Positions 52,833-62,900 of a stretch of DNA of 64,000 nt are shown here, one piece after another. Origin of the DNA: Roseomonas sp. AR75. GTDB lineage: Bacteria; Pseudomonadota; Alphaproteobacteria; Acetobacterales; Acetobacteraceae. A model generated the notes under the pieces. It was not told the DNA's origin. It made no database searches and was given only the letters and a program-made list of their open reading frames with translations. A program made the position numbers and the translations under genes. The first letter of the stretch is position 1, and each line of letters opens with the position of its first letter. Location of the stretch: NCBI RefSeq assembly GCF_005222815.1, contig NZ_STGB01000001.1:1178001-1242000 (forward strand), read 5' to 3'.

Positions 52833-53819
52833 ATGCACCCCACCCGTCGCCACGCCCTGATACTCGGTCTCGGCGCCCTCGCCATGCCGGGCCTCGCCCA
52901 CGCGCAGGATGCGTGGCCGTCCCGGAACATCCGCTTCATCGTGCCCTTCCCGCCCGGCGGCGCGGCCGACCTTGTCGGGCGCATGCTCGCGGCGCATTTC
53001 CAGTCGGCGCTCGGGCGTTCCGTGGTAGTGGAGAACCGCGGCGGCGCGGGCAGCACCATCGGCGTGGATGCGCTCGCGAAGTCGGCGCCGGACGGCTACA
53101 CGATCGGGCTGATCAACATCGCGGCCAACGCCATCGTGCCCGCGGTGCGGCGCCAGCCCCTGCCCTATCGGCCGGTCGAGGACTTCGCCCCGATCTCCAA
53201 CCTGGCGGTGACGCCGGCGCTGCTGCTGGTGAACCCGGACAAGCTGCCGAATGTGCGCAGCGTCGCGGACCTGGTCGCGGCGGCGAAGGCGCGGCCGGAG
53301 GCGATCAATTTCGGCTCCTCAGGCGTCGGCTCCTCGCTGCATCTCGGCATGGAACTGTTCATGGCGAAGGCCGGGATCCGCATGACGCATGTCCCCTTCG
53401 CCGGCGGCGGGCCGCTGCTTCAGGCGCTGCTGGCAGGCACTGTGGAGGTCTCGCTGGACGTTGCCGCGACCACGGCGCAACTCATCCGCGACGGCAAGAT
53501 CCGCGCGCTCGCGACGACGGCGCCAGTGCGCATGCCCGCCTATCCGGACCTGCCGGCACTGAACGAGACCTATCCGGGTGCCGAGCTCGCCTCCTGGCAC
53601 GGGCTGGCGGCGCCGGCCGGCACGCCGGCGCCGATCCTTGCGCGGCTGTCGCAGGAGACGCAGGCCTTCCTGCGTATGCCGGAGACCATCGAGCGCTACC
53701 GCGCCACCTTCCTGGAGATGCCGCAGCAGACCACGCCGGAGGCCTTCCGGGCGTTCATGCTGCGCGAGCTGGCGACCTTCCAGGAACTGGCGAAGGCCCA
53801 GAACATCGTGGTGGAGTAA
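52833..53819 (+). CDS. Bug-family tripartite tricarboxylate receptor, copy 2
   Basis: A 328-residue periplasmic receptor. Start at 52833 follows GGAGGAGGA. Signal peptide with an RR pair (HPTRRHALILGLGALAMPGLAHAQ). Motifs: WPSRNIRFIVPFPPGGAADLVGRMLA, VVVENRGGAGSTIG and LPYRPVEDFAPISNLA. It is the first gene of a two-receptor operon controlled by the divergent IclR fusion, so the ligand is probably the lactone or acid handled by that operon. No TctA/TctB genes nearby. Confidence 0.92.
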   Translation: MHPTRRHALILGLGALAMPGLAHAQDAWPSRNIRFIVPFPPGGAADLVGRMLAAHFQSALGRSVVVENRGGAGSTIGVDALAKSAPDGYTIGLINIAANAIVPAVRRQPLPYRPVEDFAPISNLAVTPALLLVNPDKLPNVRSVADLVAAAKARPEAINFGSSGVGSSLHLGMELFMAKAGIRMTHVPFAGGGPLLQALLAGTVEVSLDVAATTAQLIRDGKIRALATTAPVRMPAYPDLPALNETYPGAELASWHGLAAPAGTPAPILARLSQETQAFLRMPETIERYRATFLEMPQQTTPEAFRAFMLRELATFQELAKAQNIVVE

Positions 53820-53821
53820 GC

Positions 53822-54787
53822 ATGCACACCAGCCGTCGCGCGCTGTTCGGCGCCACCTTCGCTCTCGCCGCGGCGCCCGCCGCGGCACAGCAAGGCTTCC
53901 CGGAGCGTCCGGTGACGCTGATGGTCGGCTATGGCGCCGGCGGCGCCACCGACATCATCGCGCGCACGCTGGCCGAGCGCATGCAGCCCATCCTCGGCCA
54001 GCCGATGGTGGTGCAGAACGTCACCGGCGCGGGCGGCACCATCGCGTCGGACCGCACGGCAAAGGCCACGCCGGACGGCTACACCATCCTGCTGATCGCC
54101 AATGCGCATGCGGTGGCGCCGGGACTCTATGCGCGCCTGCCCTACGATACGCTCAACGACTTCGCGCCGGTGTTCTTCGCAGGCCACTCGGCCAATGTAC
54201 TCGTCGTGCCGGCGGCGTCGCCCGATCGCGACCTGGCCGGGCTCGCGGCGCGCGGCCGCACGGCAAACCAGCCGCTGCAGACCGGCAGCGCCGCGCTCGC
54301 GGGCTGGCAGCCCGCACACCAGATCATGAAGGAGACGCTCGGCCTCACGCTGGAGCATGTGCCCTATCGCAGCGGGCCGCAGGGCCAGACGGACCTGATC
54401 GCCGGCCGGCTCGACTTCATGGTGAGCAACGTGCTGGAGGTCTCGGAGCATGTGCGCGGCGGCAGGCTGCGCGCGCTGGCCGTCACCTCGCCCACGCGCA
54501 GCCCGATGCTGCCGGAGGTGCCGACCTTCGCCGAGCTCGGCGTGACCGCGCTGCAGGCGGATAGCTGGTTCGGCGTGATCGCTCCGCGCGCGGCGCCGCC
54601 AGCGGCGCTGGACAAGCTGCACGACGCCTTCGCGCAGGTCGCCGCCATGCCGGAAGTGGCCGCGCGGCTGCGCGGGCTCGGCCTGATCCCCGCGCCCATG
54701 TCACGCGCCGAATGGGGCGCGTTCTACGCGGCACAGGTGGAGCAATGGTCCGCGGTGCCGCGACGGGCGAACATCCGGATCGAGTAG
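53822..54787 (+). CDS. Bug-family tripartite tricarboxylate receptor, copy 3
   Basis: A 321-residue receptor starting 2 bases after the previous stop. Signal peptide HTSRRALFGATFALAAAPAAAQ again has an RR pair. Motifs: FPERPVTLMVGYGAGGATDIIARTLA, MVVQNVTGAGGTIASD and LPYDTLNDFAPVFF. It is clearly diverged from copy 2 and closer in style to the receptor at 8940 (GAGGATDIIAR). Two tandem receptors suggest two related ligands. Confidence 0.92.
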   Translation: MHTSRRALFGATFALAAAPAAAQQGFPERPVTLMVGYGAGGATDIIARTLAERMQPILGQPMVVQNVTGAGGTIASDRTAKATPDGYTILLIANAHAVAPGLYARLPYDTLNDFAPVFFAGHSANVLVVPAASPDRDLAGLAARGRTANQPLQTGSAALAGWQPAHQIMKETLGLTLEHVPYRSGPQGQTDLIAGRLDFMVSNVLEVSEHVRGGRLRALAVTSPTRSPMLPEVPTFAELGVTALQADSWFGVIAPRAAPPAALDKLHDAFAQVAAMPEVAARLRGLGLIPAPMSRAEWGAFYAAQVEQWSAVPRRANIRIE

Positions 54788-54914
54788 GTCCGGCGCCGCG
54801 GCCCATGTGACGAAACACGGCGGAATCCTTGCCGTACTGTCATGTTGCGGATGCTGCCGCCGCATGGCGGATCGGGGCATTGTCCCGGCCGAACGCCAAC
54901 CGGGAGTCCCCCCC

Positions 54915-55613
54915 ATGTCCTATTCCATGCGCGACCCCTCGCGCAGCGCCGCCGCCAGCCGCGACGAGGGGCTGCGCGCCTTCTTCGTCGCGGTCTATGC
55001 CCGCATGGGCATGGCGCTGGCCGTCAGCGCGGCCACCGCGCTGATCGTCGCCTCCTCACCCACGCTGCTCGAACTGATCTTCGGCACGCCGCTGCACTGG
55101 GTGGTGCTGTTCGCGCCGCTCGCCATGGCGCTGTTCATGGGCCGGGTGATGATCAACAGCACGCCTGCCGGCGCCACAGGCTGGCTGCTGGTCTTCGCCG
55201 CCATCATGGGCGTGACGCTGTCGTCCATGCTCATCATCTACACCGGCGAGAGCGTTGCCCGCGCCCTGCTGATCACCGCCTGCACCTTCGGTGCGGCGTC
55301 GCTGTTCGGCTACACCACCGGCACCGACCTATCCCGCATGGGCGGCATCCTGATGATGGCGGTGATCGGGCTGATCATCGCCAGCGTGATCAACATCTTC
55401 CTGCAATCCAGCGGCGCGCAGTTCGTGATCTCGGCGCTCGTGGTGCTGGTGTTCACGGGGCTGGCGGCCTGGGACACGCAGCGGCTGCGGGTGATGTATC
55501 TGGAGAATGGCGGCGCGCCGGGCCAGATGGCGGCACTCGGCGCGCTCAGCCTCTATCTCGACGTGGTGAACATCTTCGTCGCGCTGCTCAGCCTCACGGG
55601 CCAGCGCCGCTGA
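54915..55613 (+). CDS. Bax inhibitor-1/YccA family membrane protein
   Basis: A 232-residue inner-membrane protein with about seven hydrophobic segments. Family features: MRDPSRSAAASRDEGLRAFFVAVYARMGMALAVSAATA at the N-terminus and WDTQRLRVMYLENG near the C-terminus, with the Asp residues used in pH-sensing by homologues. Bacterial members are putative ion leak/stress proteins and FtsH interactors. Start at 54915 with GGAG about 9 bases before. The 127 bases upstream show nothing distinct. Confidence 0.9.
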   Translation: MSYSMRDPSRSAAASRDEGLRAFFVAVYARMGMALAVSAATALIVASSPTLLELIFGTPLHWVVLFAPLAMALFMGRVMINSTPAGATGWLLVFAAIMGVTLSSMLIIYTGESVARALLITACTFGAASLFGYTTGTDLSRMGGILMMAVIGLIIASVINIFLQSSGAQFVISALVVLVFTGLAAWDTQRLRVMYLENGGAPGQMAALGALSLYLDVVNIFVALLSLTGQRR

Positions 55614-55628
55614 GCGGCCGCGCCGCGG

Positions 55629-56465
55629 TCACTCCGCGGCGCCGACGACGCAGACGGGGCAATCCGCCTCTTCTTCCGCCGGCGCCGCACCGAAGCCGGC
55701 GCCGGCCTGGACCATGGCGCGGGCGCGCGCGAGGGCACCGAGCCGGCGCGTCCCCTGCCCGCGCCGGCTGCGCTTCAGGCCGAGCGCCGCCTGCATCTCC
55801 GCGGTCTTCAGCGCGACGGCAAGCGGATTGACCACCGGAAGCGGGCAGCGCGCGGCGATCAGCGCCGCGATGGGCGACATGCAGGTGCAGCCGAGCACCA
55901 CCGCATCCGCCTCGTCCTCCCGCGCCGCCATCAGGCAGGCGTCGACGATACGGTCGAGGATCGCGCCCTTGCCGTGCTGCAGGTCGGAGACGAAGCCGTC
56001 CGGCTTCCCCTCGCCGGCCAGGATGTCCTCCGTCCCGACATTGCGGATGCGCGCACACGCGGCCTCGGCGCCGTAGTCGCGCAGCATGCGGCGCGGCATG
56101 TAGTTGGTGCTCTCGGGCCAGACGGTCACCAGCGTGAAGCGCGGGCCGAGCGTGCCGACGAAGCGGAAGCTGGCCTCCGCCGCACCGACCACGGGAATGT
56201 CGAGCGCCGATGCCAGCGCGGCGATCCCGTAGTCGGATACGGAATTGATCACCACCGCGTCGCAGCCTGCGTCCTGCGCGGCAAGGCCGGCATCGAGGCT
56301 GTTCAGCGCCTGCATCGCGAACTCGACCTCGGTATGCGCGAAGATCGGCATGCGCGTGGGAAAGGCCTGGATCGCCGTGCCGAGCGCGGCGATGGCAACG
56401 AGTTCCGCGGGCGCGCCGAGGCCGGCGACGGGAGCCTGGGTGGCGCCGATCAGGCCGATCTTCAT
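55629..56465 (-). CDS. Asp/Glu/hydantoin racemase-like protein
   Basis: A 278-residue protein with the two-lobed racemase fold: KIGLIGATQAPVAGLGAPAEL, AQDAGCDAVVINSVSDYGIAAL and DEADAVVLGCTCMSPIAALI. The second catalytic Cys (GCTCM) is present; the usual first Cys appears as Ser in VVINSVSD, so one-sided or isomerase-type chemistry is possible. Its start overlaps the transglutaminase stop by one base (TGATG), which places it last in the transglutaminase/ATP-grasp operon. The C-terminal ~30 residues are Arg/Ala-rich. Confidence 0.85.
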   Translation of the reverse strand: MKIGLIGATQAPVAGLGAPAELVAIAALGTAIQAFPTRMPIFAHTEVEFAMQALNSLDAGLAAQDAGCDAVVINSVSDYGIAALASALDIPVVGAAEASFRFVGTLGPRFTLVTVWPESTNYMPRRMLRDYGAEAACARIRNVGTEDILAGEGKPDGFVSDLQHGKGAILDRIVDACLMAAREDEADAVVLGCTCMSPIAALIAARCPLPVVNPLAVALKTAEMQAALGLKRSRRGQGTRRLGALARARAMVQAGAGFGAAPAEEEADCPVCVVGAAE

Positions 56466-57352
56466 CACACCTCCACCAGGTCCACGCTCACCTCCAGCGT
56501 CTGCCGCCCGCCGCCCAGCAGGATGCCCTGCACCGGGCTGATATCGGCGTAGTCGCGGCCCCAGCCCAGCAGTACATGCTCGTCCCGCACCACCAGGTCG
56601 TTGGTCGGGTCGAGGTCCACCCAGCCATGCTCGGGCCCCAGCCAGCAGCCCACCCAGGCATGGCTCTGGTCGGCGCCCTGGCGGCGCTTCTGGCCGGGCG
56701 GTGGGCGCGTGCGCACATAGCCGGAGCAGTAGCGCGCTGGCAGGCCCAGCGCGCGCAGGCCCGCGATCATCAGATGCGTGAAATCCTGGCAGACGCCGGC
56801 GCGGAGCGCCAGCACCTGCGCCACAGGCGTGGAGATGGTGGTGACGCCGGGACGGAAGGTAAAGTCGCGGCGAATGCGGGCATTGAGGTCCAGCAGCCCC
56901 GCCAGCACCGGGCACCCCGGCGGGAAGCTGCGCGCGGCATAGGCGCCGGCGGCGGGATCGGCCGGCGCCAGCGCGCTCGGCAGCGCGAACTCGGCGGCGA
57001 GGTAGCCTTCCGGGCGTGACGCGGCGTCGCGCACGGCTTCCCACGCGGGCGTGTCGGCCGATGGCGGCGGGGTGGCGAAGCCGACCGCCACCACGGCTTC
57101 CAGGATGACCTCCAGCGCATCATGGGGGGCCTCGATGGACAGCCAGGACACGCCGTTGCCGAAATGGTCGTGCCCCTCGGTGCGATAGGACGGCACCGGC
57201 GAGACCTCCAGCGCCACGGCCTCCACGGCCTGGCCGGGCAGGTTGCGTGGCGTCAGGTGCAGCAGGTGGGCGGCCAGGTCCACCGGCGCCGCGTAGCGGT
57301 AGAGCGTGGCGTGGCGCAGCGCGTAGCGCGTCGAGGCCGGCGCGCGGCTCAC
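56465..57352 (-). CDS. Transglutaminase-like cysteine protease-fold protein
   Basis: A 295-residue protein: an N-terminal beta domain (TRYALRHATLYRYAAPVDLAAHLLHLTPR) and a transglutaminase core with catalytic Cys in ALRAGVCQDFTHLM, His in DQSHAWVGCWLG and Asp in WVDLDPTND. It starts inside the ATP-grasp stop (ATGA). In the known cluster type it acts as a peptidase/amidase partner of the ATP-grasp ligase. Confidence 0.92.
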   Translation of the reverse strand: MSRAPASTRYALRHATLYRYAAPVDLAAHLLHLTPRNLPGQAVEAVALEVSPVPSYRTEGHDHFGNGVSWLSIEAPHDALEVILEAVVAVGFATPPPSADTPAWEAVRDAASRPEGYLAAEFALPSALAPADPAAGAYAARSFPPGCPVLAGLLDLNARIRRDFTFRPGVTTISTPVAQVLALRAGVCQDFTHLMIAGLRALGLPARYCSGYVRTRPPPGQKRRQGADQSHAWVGCWLGPEHGWVDLDPTNDLVVRDEHVLLGWGRDYADISPVQGILLGGGRQTLEVSVDLVEV

Positions 57353-59856
57353 GCCATGGCCTCCGGCTCGTCCTCGCCGAGCACGCGGGCGCGCACATGT
57401 GACACGTAGCGCCGCGCCACGGCGTCCGAGAGCGAGCCGATCTCATCCTCCAGCGCGAAGAGCGCATCGGGCAGCGCGGCCGCTGCCGCGTCGCGGTCCG
57501 TCGCGCCCAGCACCTCGTTCACCAGATCCTGCGGACGGGCGGCCAGCACGGCGGCGGTGGCGGCCAGCCGGTCGTCGGCCTCGCCGATCTCCTGCAGTCG
57601 CTCCGCCACGGCGTTGAGCTGGAAGCCCAGCGCCCGGGGGTTGCCAGGATCGGCCAGCACCAGGTCCAGCACCGGCGCCGGCTGCACGGCACCCAGATAG
57701 CGCGCGCGGTAGGTCAGCGTGGAATCGCAGAGTTCCAGCGCCAGGCGCAGCCCCGCCTCGATCCGCGGCGCGGGCTCCGACAGGGCATGGCCGACATTGC
57801 GGGCGGTGGCCTGCGCGCGCTCGATGCGTCGGCCAAGGTCAAGGAACATCCAGGCGCCGCCGCGCACCATGTTCTCGGCGGCGAGGCCCGAGAGGTTGGT
57901 GCAGGCGCGGATGATCGCGGTCGCCATCTCGGCCAGCGCGTCCAGGCTCGCGGCGTGCGAGAAGCGCGCGCCCTCCTGGCTGAGCTGCGCGAGCGTCGCC
58001 CACATGTCGTGCGTCAGGCGGTCACGCACGGCGGCCTGCGGGCGCTCGACCGCTTCCAGCAGATGCGCCAGCGCCCCGCCCGGGCCGGCGGCCGCGATCA
58101 GTGCGCGGGGCAGGATGGCGCCATCCGGCGGGCTGGCGGCAGCGTCCGCGCCGAGCACGCCCGCCGCGTGCAGGCAGCGGGCCAGCGCGCGCATTTCGGC
58201 AAGCTCGCGCGGCAGGGCGGCGCCGCGCAGCAGGCGCATGAGCAGGGAGCGGGTCAGTCGCGCCGCGGATTCCAGCCGCTCGAGATAGCGACCGAGCCAG
58301 AAGAGCTCGTCCGCGACCCGGCTCGGCAACTCGCCCGAGGAGCGCCGGATGGGCAGCGCCGCGACGCGCGGCAGGGCCGGGCCGACGATGTCGGTGCTGT
58401 CCTCGGCCAGCACCCAGACATCCTTGGCCGCGCCGCGGCGCGTCGGCGGTCCGGCGATGCCCTCCTCCGCCGCGGCGGCCAGCACATGGGCGAGCCCGCC
58501 GGGCATGGTGTGCCAAGTCCCCGCGGCATCGCGGGCGAGGAACATGCGCAGGACCACCGGCGCCGGCGCCAGCCGTTCGCCGACGAGGCAGGGTGCGGCC
58601 GAGGGCGCCAACGGCCGCGTGGCCGCGTGCCGCCAGGGCTCGGCAGCGCTCCGGCCGGAGAAGGCCTCCAGCGCGCCGAGCTTCACCGGCGTGCCGGGAT
58701 CGAAGGCGGAGCGCAGGCGCCAGGCATTGGGCGCCGCGCGCACGCGCTCCCGCGCGGCGAGGTCGCCGAGCCAGACCGTCTCCATCTGCGGCAGCAGCAG
58801 CGATTCCCCGAGCAGTTCCTGCGCCGCCCCGGCGAGATAGGGCGCAAGGCCCGGCGCCTCGGCCGCCATCGACCCGGGTGCGTTGACGAGGCGCACGGCG
58901 CCGTCGCGCAGCGCCCCCATCAGCCCCGGCACGCCGGCACCGTGGTGGAATTCCAGCGGATCGCACTGCTCGCCCTTCACCCGGCGCAGGATCACGTCGA
59001 GGCGCCGGAGACCCCGCAGGGTCTTGAGGAACACCGCCCCGCCGCGAACCGTCAGGTCGCCGGGCTCGACCAGTTCCAGCCCGAGCTCGCGGGAGAGGAA
59101 CAGGTGCTCCAGCCAGGTTTCCTGCCGGACGCCCGGGGTGAGCAGCGCCACGCGAGGATTCTCCACCCCCTCCGGCGCCATGGCATGCAGGGCGCCGAGC
59201 CAGGTGTCGAAGAAGGGGCGCAAGGCGCGCACCTGCATCGCCCGGAACGCCTCGGGCAGGCTGCGGCCGAGCAGGGTGCGGTTCTCCGCCGCGAAGCCGA
59301 CGCCATTGGCGCCCCCGCAGCGGTCGGCCAGCACGTGCCATCGCCCATCCGGGCCGCGGAGCAGGTCGGCGCCGTAGAAGGCCATGCGGGGGAACGGCTT
59401 CGGCGCCGGCGCGCTGCAGGCGCGCAGGAAATGCGGGTTGGCGAAGACGAGGCGGGCCGGGATGGCGCCGGAGGCCAGCAGCCGCTGCGGGCCGTAGAGG
59501 TCTTCCAGCACACCGGACAGAAGCCGCGCGCGCTGCGCGAGGCCGGCATCCAGCTCGGCGAATTCCTGCGCCGTGATCAGCAGCGGGACCGGATCGCAGC
59601 GCCAGGGCCGGCGGCTCCGGCCGGCGCCCTCCTCGGTCGCGGCCTCCAGCACGGTGGCCACGCTCTCCTCCTCGAAGGCGCGGTCGAGGCGGCGGGCGCG
59701 CTCGGCGAGCTGGGCGTAGCCGAGAGCGGAGAAGGCACCGAGCAGCGGCCGCCAGGGCGCACGGATCCGGCCATGGCCGTCGACCATCTCGTCGAGCTGG
59801 TGCGGGGCTGGGGCCGCGGATGCCGGGCTGTCGTTCAGGCGTTTCCTCTCCGGCAC
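57349..59856 (-). CDS. Circularly permuted ATP-grasp ligase fused to alpha-E domain
   Basis: An 835-residue fusion. The first ~480 residues are a type-2 circularly permuted ATP-grasp (DUF404/407): LLSGVLEDLYGPQRLLASGAIPARLVFANPHFLRAC, LADRCGGANGVGFAAENR and VRGGAVFLKTLRGLRRLDVILRRVKGEQCDPLEF. The last ~320 are an alpha-E helical domain (SRVADELFWLGRYLERLESAARLTRSLLMRLL). Iyer and Aravind predicted such proteins to build or attach peptide tags. GTG start at 59856; its ribosome site GGGAGGGAGAAG is the end of repeat copy E. Further upstream the open frame is only the repeat. An ATG at the MVDGHGRIRAPW segment is a possible shorter start. Confidence 0.9.
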   Translation of the reverse strand: MPERKRLNDSPASAAPAPHQLDEMVDGHGRIRAPWRPLLGAFSALGYAQLAERARRLDRAFEEESVATVLEAATEEGAGRSRRPWRCDPVPLLITAQEFAELDAGLAQRARLLSGVLEDLYGPQRLLASGAIPARLVFANPHFLRACSAPAPKPFPRMAFYGADLLRGPDGRWHVLADRCGGANGVGFAAENRTLLGRSLPEAFRAMQVRALRPFFDTWLGALHAMAPEGVENPRVALLTPGVRQETWLEHLFLSRELGLELVEPGDLTVRGGAVFLKTLRGLRRLDVILRRVKGEQCDPLEFHHGAGVPGLMGALRDGAVRLVNAPGSMAAEAPGLAPYLAGAAQELLGESLLLPQMETVWLGDLAARERVRAAPNAWRLRSAFDPGTPVKLGALEAFSGRSAAEPWRHAATRPLAPSAAPCLVGERLAPAPVVLRMFLARDAAGTWHTMPGGLAHVLAAAAEEGIAGPPTRRGAAKDVWVLAEDSTDIVGPALPRVAALPIRRSSGELPSRVADELFWLGRYLERLESAARLTRSLLMRLLRGAALPRELAEMRALARCLHAAGVLGADAAASPPDGAILPRALIAAAGPGGALAHLLEAVERPQAAVRDRLTHDMWATLAQLSQEGARFSHAASLDALAEMATAIIRACTNLSGLAAENMVRGGAWMFLDLGRRIERAQATARNVGHALSEPAPRIEAGLRLALELCDSTLTYRARYLGAVQPAPVLDLVLADPGNPRALGFQLNAVAERLQEIGEADDRLAATAAVLAARPQDLVNEVLGATDRDAAAAALPDALFALEDEIGSLSDAVARRYVSHVRARVLGEDEPEAMA

Positions 59857-59858
59857 GC

Positions 59859-59910
59859 TTCTCCCTCCCCCGCGATGCGGGGGAGGGTCGGGGTGGGGGC
59901 CGCGCGGCCT
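59859..59910. repeat. Dispersed GC-rich palindromic repeat, copy E
   Basis: CTTCTCCCTCCCCCGCGATG paired with GCGGGGGAGGGTCGGGGTGG. It is the same family as copies B, C and D. Read leftwards it ends in GGGGGAGGGAGAAGC immediately before the GTG start of the ATP-grasp gene, so the repeat supplies the ribosome binding site. Confidence 0.8.
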
Positions 59911-59975
59911 TTGGAGACGCAATTCCGCCGCCGGGCCCCTGCGCGCCGACTCCGTAGCGCGGAAGGCTCGCTAGG

Positions 59976-62900
59976 TCACCCGACCGCCCGCCGAAGATCA
60001 AGCGTCCGCGGATGTTCGCGGGACGGCACGGCGCGTGGCTCCGCCATGGCGCCCGGCGTGTGGCCGAAGGGGAAGAAGCGCGCCATGCGCCGCGCCTCGG
60101 CCTCGTTCGCATTGACCGGGAAGGTCTCGTAGTTGCGGCCGCCCGGATGCGCCGCGTGATGCGTCGCCCCGCCCAGGCTGCGGCCGGTCCAGCTGTCCCA
60201 GATGTCGAACACCAGCGGCGACTGCGCGCGGATCGTGGGGTGCAGGGCCGAGACGGGGTCCCAGGCCTTGAACCGCACGCCGGCCACGTATTCGCCCGCC
60301 GTGCCGGTGGGCTGCAGCGGCACGGCCGCGCCGTTGCAGGCCAGCACGAAGCGTTCCGGCGTCCAGCCCGTCACGCGGGCCTGGATGCGCTCGACGCTGC
60401 TGTCCACGTAGCGCGCGGTGCCGCCGGCAGTCGTCTCCTCGCCCAGCACATGCCAGGGCTCAAGCGCGTTGCGCAGCTCGAGCTGCATGTCGCGCAGGGC
60501 GATGCAGCCGATCTGCGGGAAGCGGAACTCCAGATGCGGCGCGAACCAGCCAGGATCGAAGCCGAAGCCCAGCCCCTGGAGGTCGTCCAGGACATCCGAA
60601 AAATCCTGCGCGACGTAGTGCGGCAGCATGAAGTCGTCGTTGAGGCGCGTGCCCCAGTGGATCAGCCGGCGCTCATAGGGCCTCTCCCAGAAGCCGGCGA
60701 CCAGGGCACGCAGCAGAAGCTGCTGCACCAGCGACATGCGGGCATGCGGCGGCATCTCGAAGCCGCGCACCTCGACCAGGCCGCGGCGGCCGGAGGGGCC
60801 GGAGGGATCGTACATCTTGTCGATGCAGAATTCCGTGCGGTGGGTGTTGCCCGTCATGTCCACCAGCACGTTGCGGAAGATGCGGTCCGTGAGCCAGGGC
60901 GGGGCATTGCTGCCGGGGCGGGGCACCTGCCGGAAGGCGGTCTCCAGTTCATACACCGCATCCGTGCGCGCCTCGTCCACGCGGGGATGCTGGCTGGTCG
61001 GGCCGATGAACTGGCCGCTGAACAGGTAGGACAGGCTCGGATGGTTGTGCCAGAAGCCGACCAGCGACTTCAGCAGGTCCGGCCGGCGCAGGAAGGGGCT
61101 GTCCGCCGGCTCGGCGGCGCCCATGACCATGTGGTTGCCGCCGCCGGTGCCGACATGCTTGCCGTCGAGGGCGAATTTTTCTGCTGCGAGGCCGACCTGG
61201 CGCGCTTCCTCGTAGAGCGTGGTCGTGCGCTCGGTCAGCTCGTCCCAGCGTGTTGCAGGGTGGATGTTCACCTCGATCACGCCGGGATCGGGCGTGACCG
61301 AGAAGTGCAGCAGGCGGGGGTCGGACGGGGCGAGGTAGCCTTCCAGGAACACCTTGCGCCCGGTCTCCTTCGCCGTCGCTTCGATCGCGGCGACGAGGTC
61401 CAACCAGTCGTCCGCGACCGCAAGCGGCGGCAGGAAGACGTGGATCATGCCGTTGCGCGGCTCGACGCAGAGCGCGGTGCGGACCACGCCCGGCTCCTCG
61501 CGGCCGGGAAGCGGCACGGGCTGTTCCGCAATGCGGCCGCGCGCCCGGGCGTCCTCCAGGGGGCTGCCGGGGCGGCGGAGCGCCATGGCGTCGCGCCCGG
61601 CGCCGGCGGCGGCATCCTCGGCCTGCTCGGGGTGGATGATGCGGCCGTCGGGCGCGACCGTGCGGCCCCGCCCTTCCGGATAGTCGCGGCGCGCGCGGAA
61701 AGGCATGCGCGGCGCGATGGGATCGGCCTCCGTCTCCGCCTCGATGCTGGCGTCGCTGGCCCAGGGCAGGCTGTCGAGCGGCAGGCGGAACCCCATCGGG
61801 CTGTCGCCGGGGATGAGGAACATCTCGCCCTCGCGAAAGCTCCACGTCCCGCTTTCCCAGACACGGTCGGCCCCCACGCCGACCCGGCGCAGCGGCAGGG
61901 CGGAGCCGACCTCGCCGGCGAGCCCCTGGCCGAAGACGCGGCGCAGCCGCGCGCGCTCCATCGGGTCCTTGAGCTTGCTGTCCTCGACCAGGACGTTGGC
62001 CGGCAACCGGCCTTCGCGCCACAGGTAGTAGTGGACATCCTCATGCCCGGCGATGCGCAGCCGGGGGTCCACGCCGAGCATGCCGGCCAGCAGCGTGGCG
62101 AACTCGGCCGCGTCCTTCGGCGTGGCGTCGCCGGTGTCCTCGTCGGAGGCGAGCAGGGACGGGTCGGTCCAGACCGGCTCGCCATCTGCCCGCCAGTGGC
62201 AATAGAGCGCCCAGCGCGGCAGCTGCTCGCCCGGATACCACTTGCCCTGCGCGTAGCTCAGCGCTGCGCCCGGCGCCCAGAGCGGCTGCAGCCGGCGCAG
62301 CAGCTTTCCCGCGAAGCGGCGCTTGGTGGGGCCGAGCGCATCGGTGTTCCATTCCGGCGCGTCGCGGTCGGAATCCGCCACGAAGGTCGGCTCGCCGCCC
62401 AGCGTCAGGCGAAGCTGCCCGGCCTCCAGCGCCGCATCCACCCGCGCGCCCATCGCGTCGATCGCCGCCCATTGCGCGTCGGTGTAGGGCTTGGTGACGC
62501 GGGGGGTTTCGGCGATGCGCCGGACTTCCATGTGGAAGTCGAACTCGACCTCCGCCTTGTCCGAGGCGCCGGTGATCGGCGCGGCGGAGGCTGGCTCCGG
62601 CGTCGCGGCGAGCGGGATATGCCCCTCGCCCGCCAGTAGGCCGGAGGTGGGATCGAGCCCGATCCAGCCGGCGCCGGGCACATAGACCTCGCACCAGGCG
62701 TGAAGGTCGGTGAAGTCGGCGGGCGGGCCGGCCGGGCCGTCCACCGGCTTCACGTCGGGCACGAGCTGGATCAGGTAGCCGGAGACGAAGCGCGCGGCGA
62801 AGCCGAGATGGCGCAGGATGTTGACCAGCAGCCAGCCGGAATCGCGGCAGGAGCCCTTGCGGTTGGACAGCACCTGTTCCGGCGTCCAGACGCCGGGCTC

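Noticed and set aside
60012..62639. A long plus-strand open frame opposite the DUF2126 gene
   Set aside because: Low-complexity Arg/Ala/Gly-rich translation; the minus-strand frame has clear transglutaminase and DUF2126 motifs.
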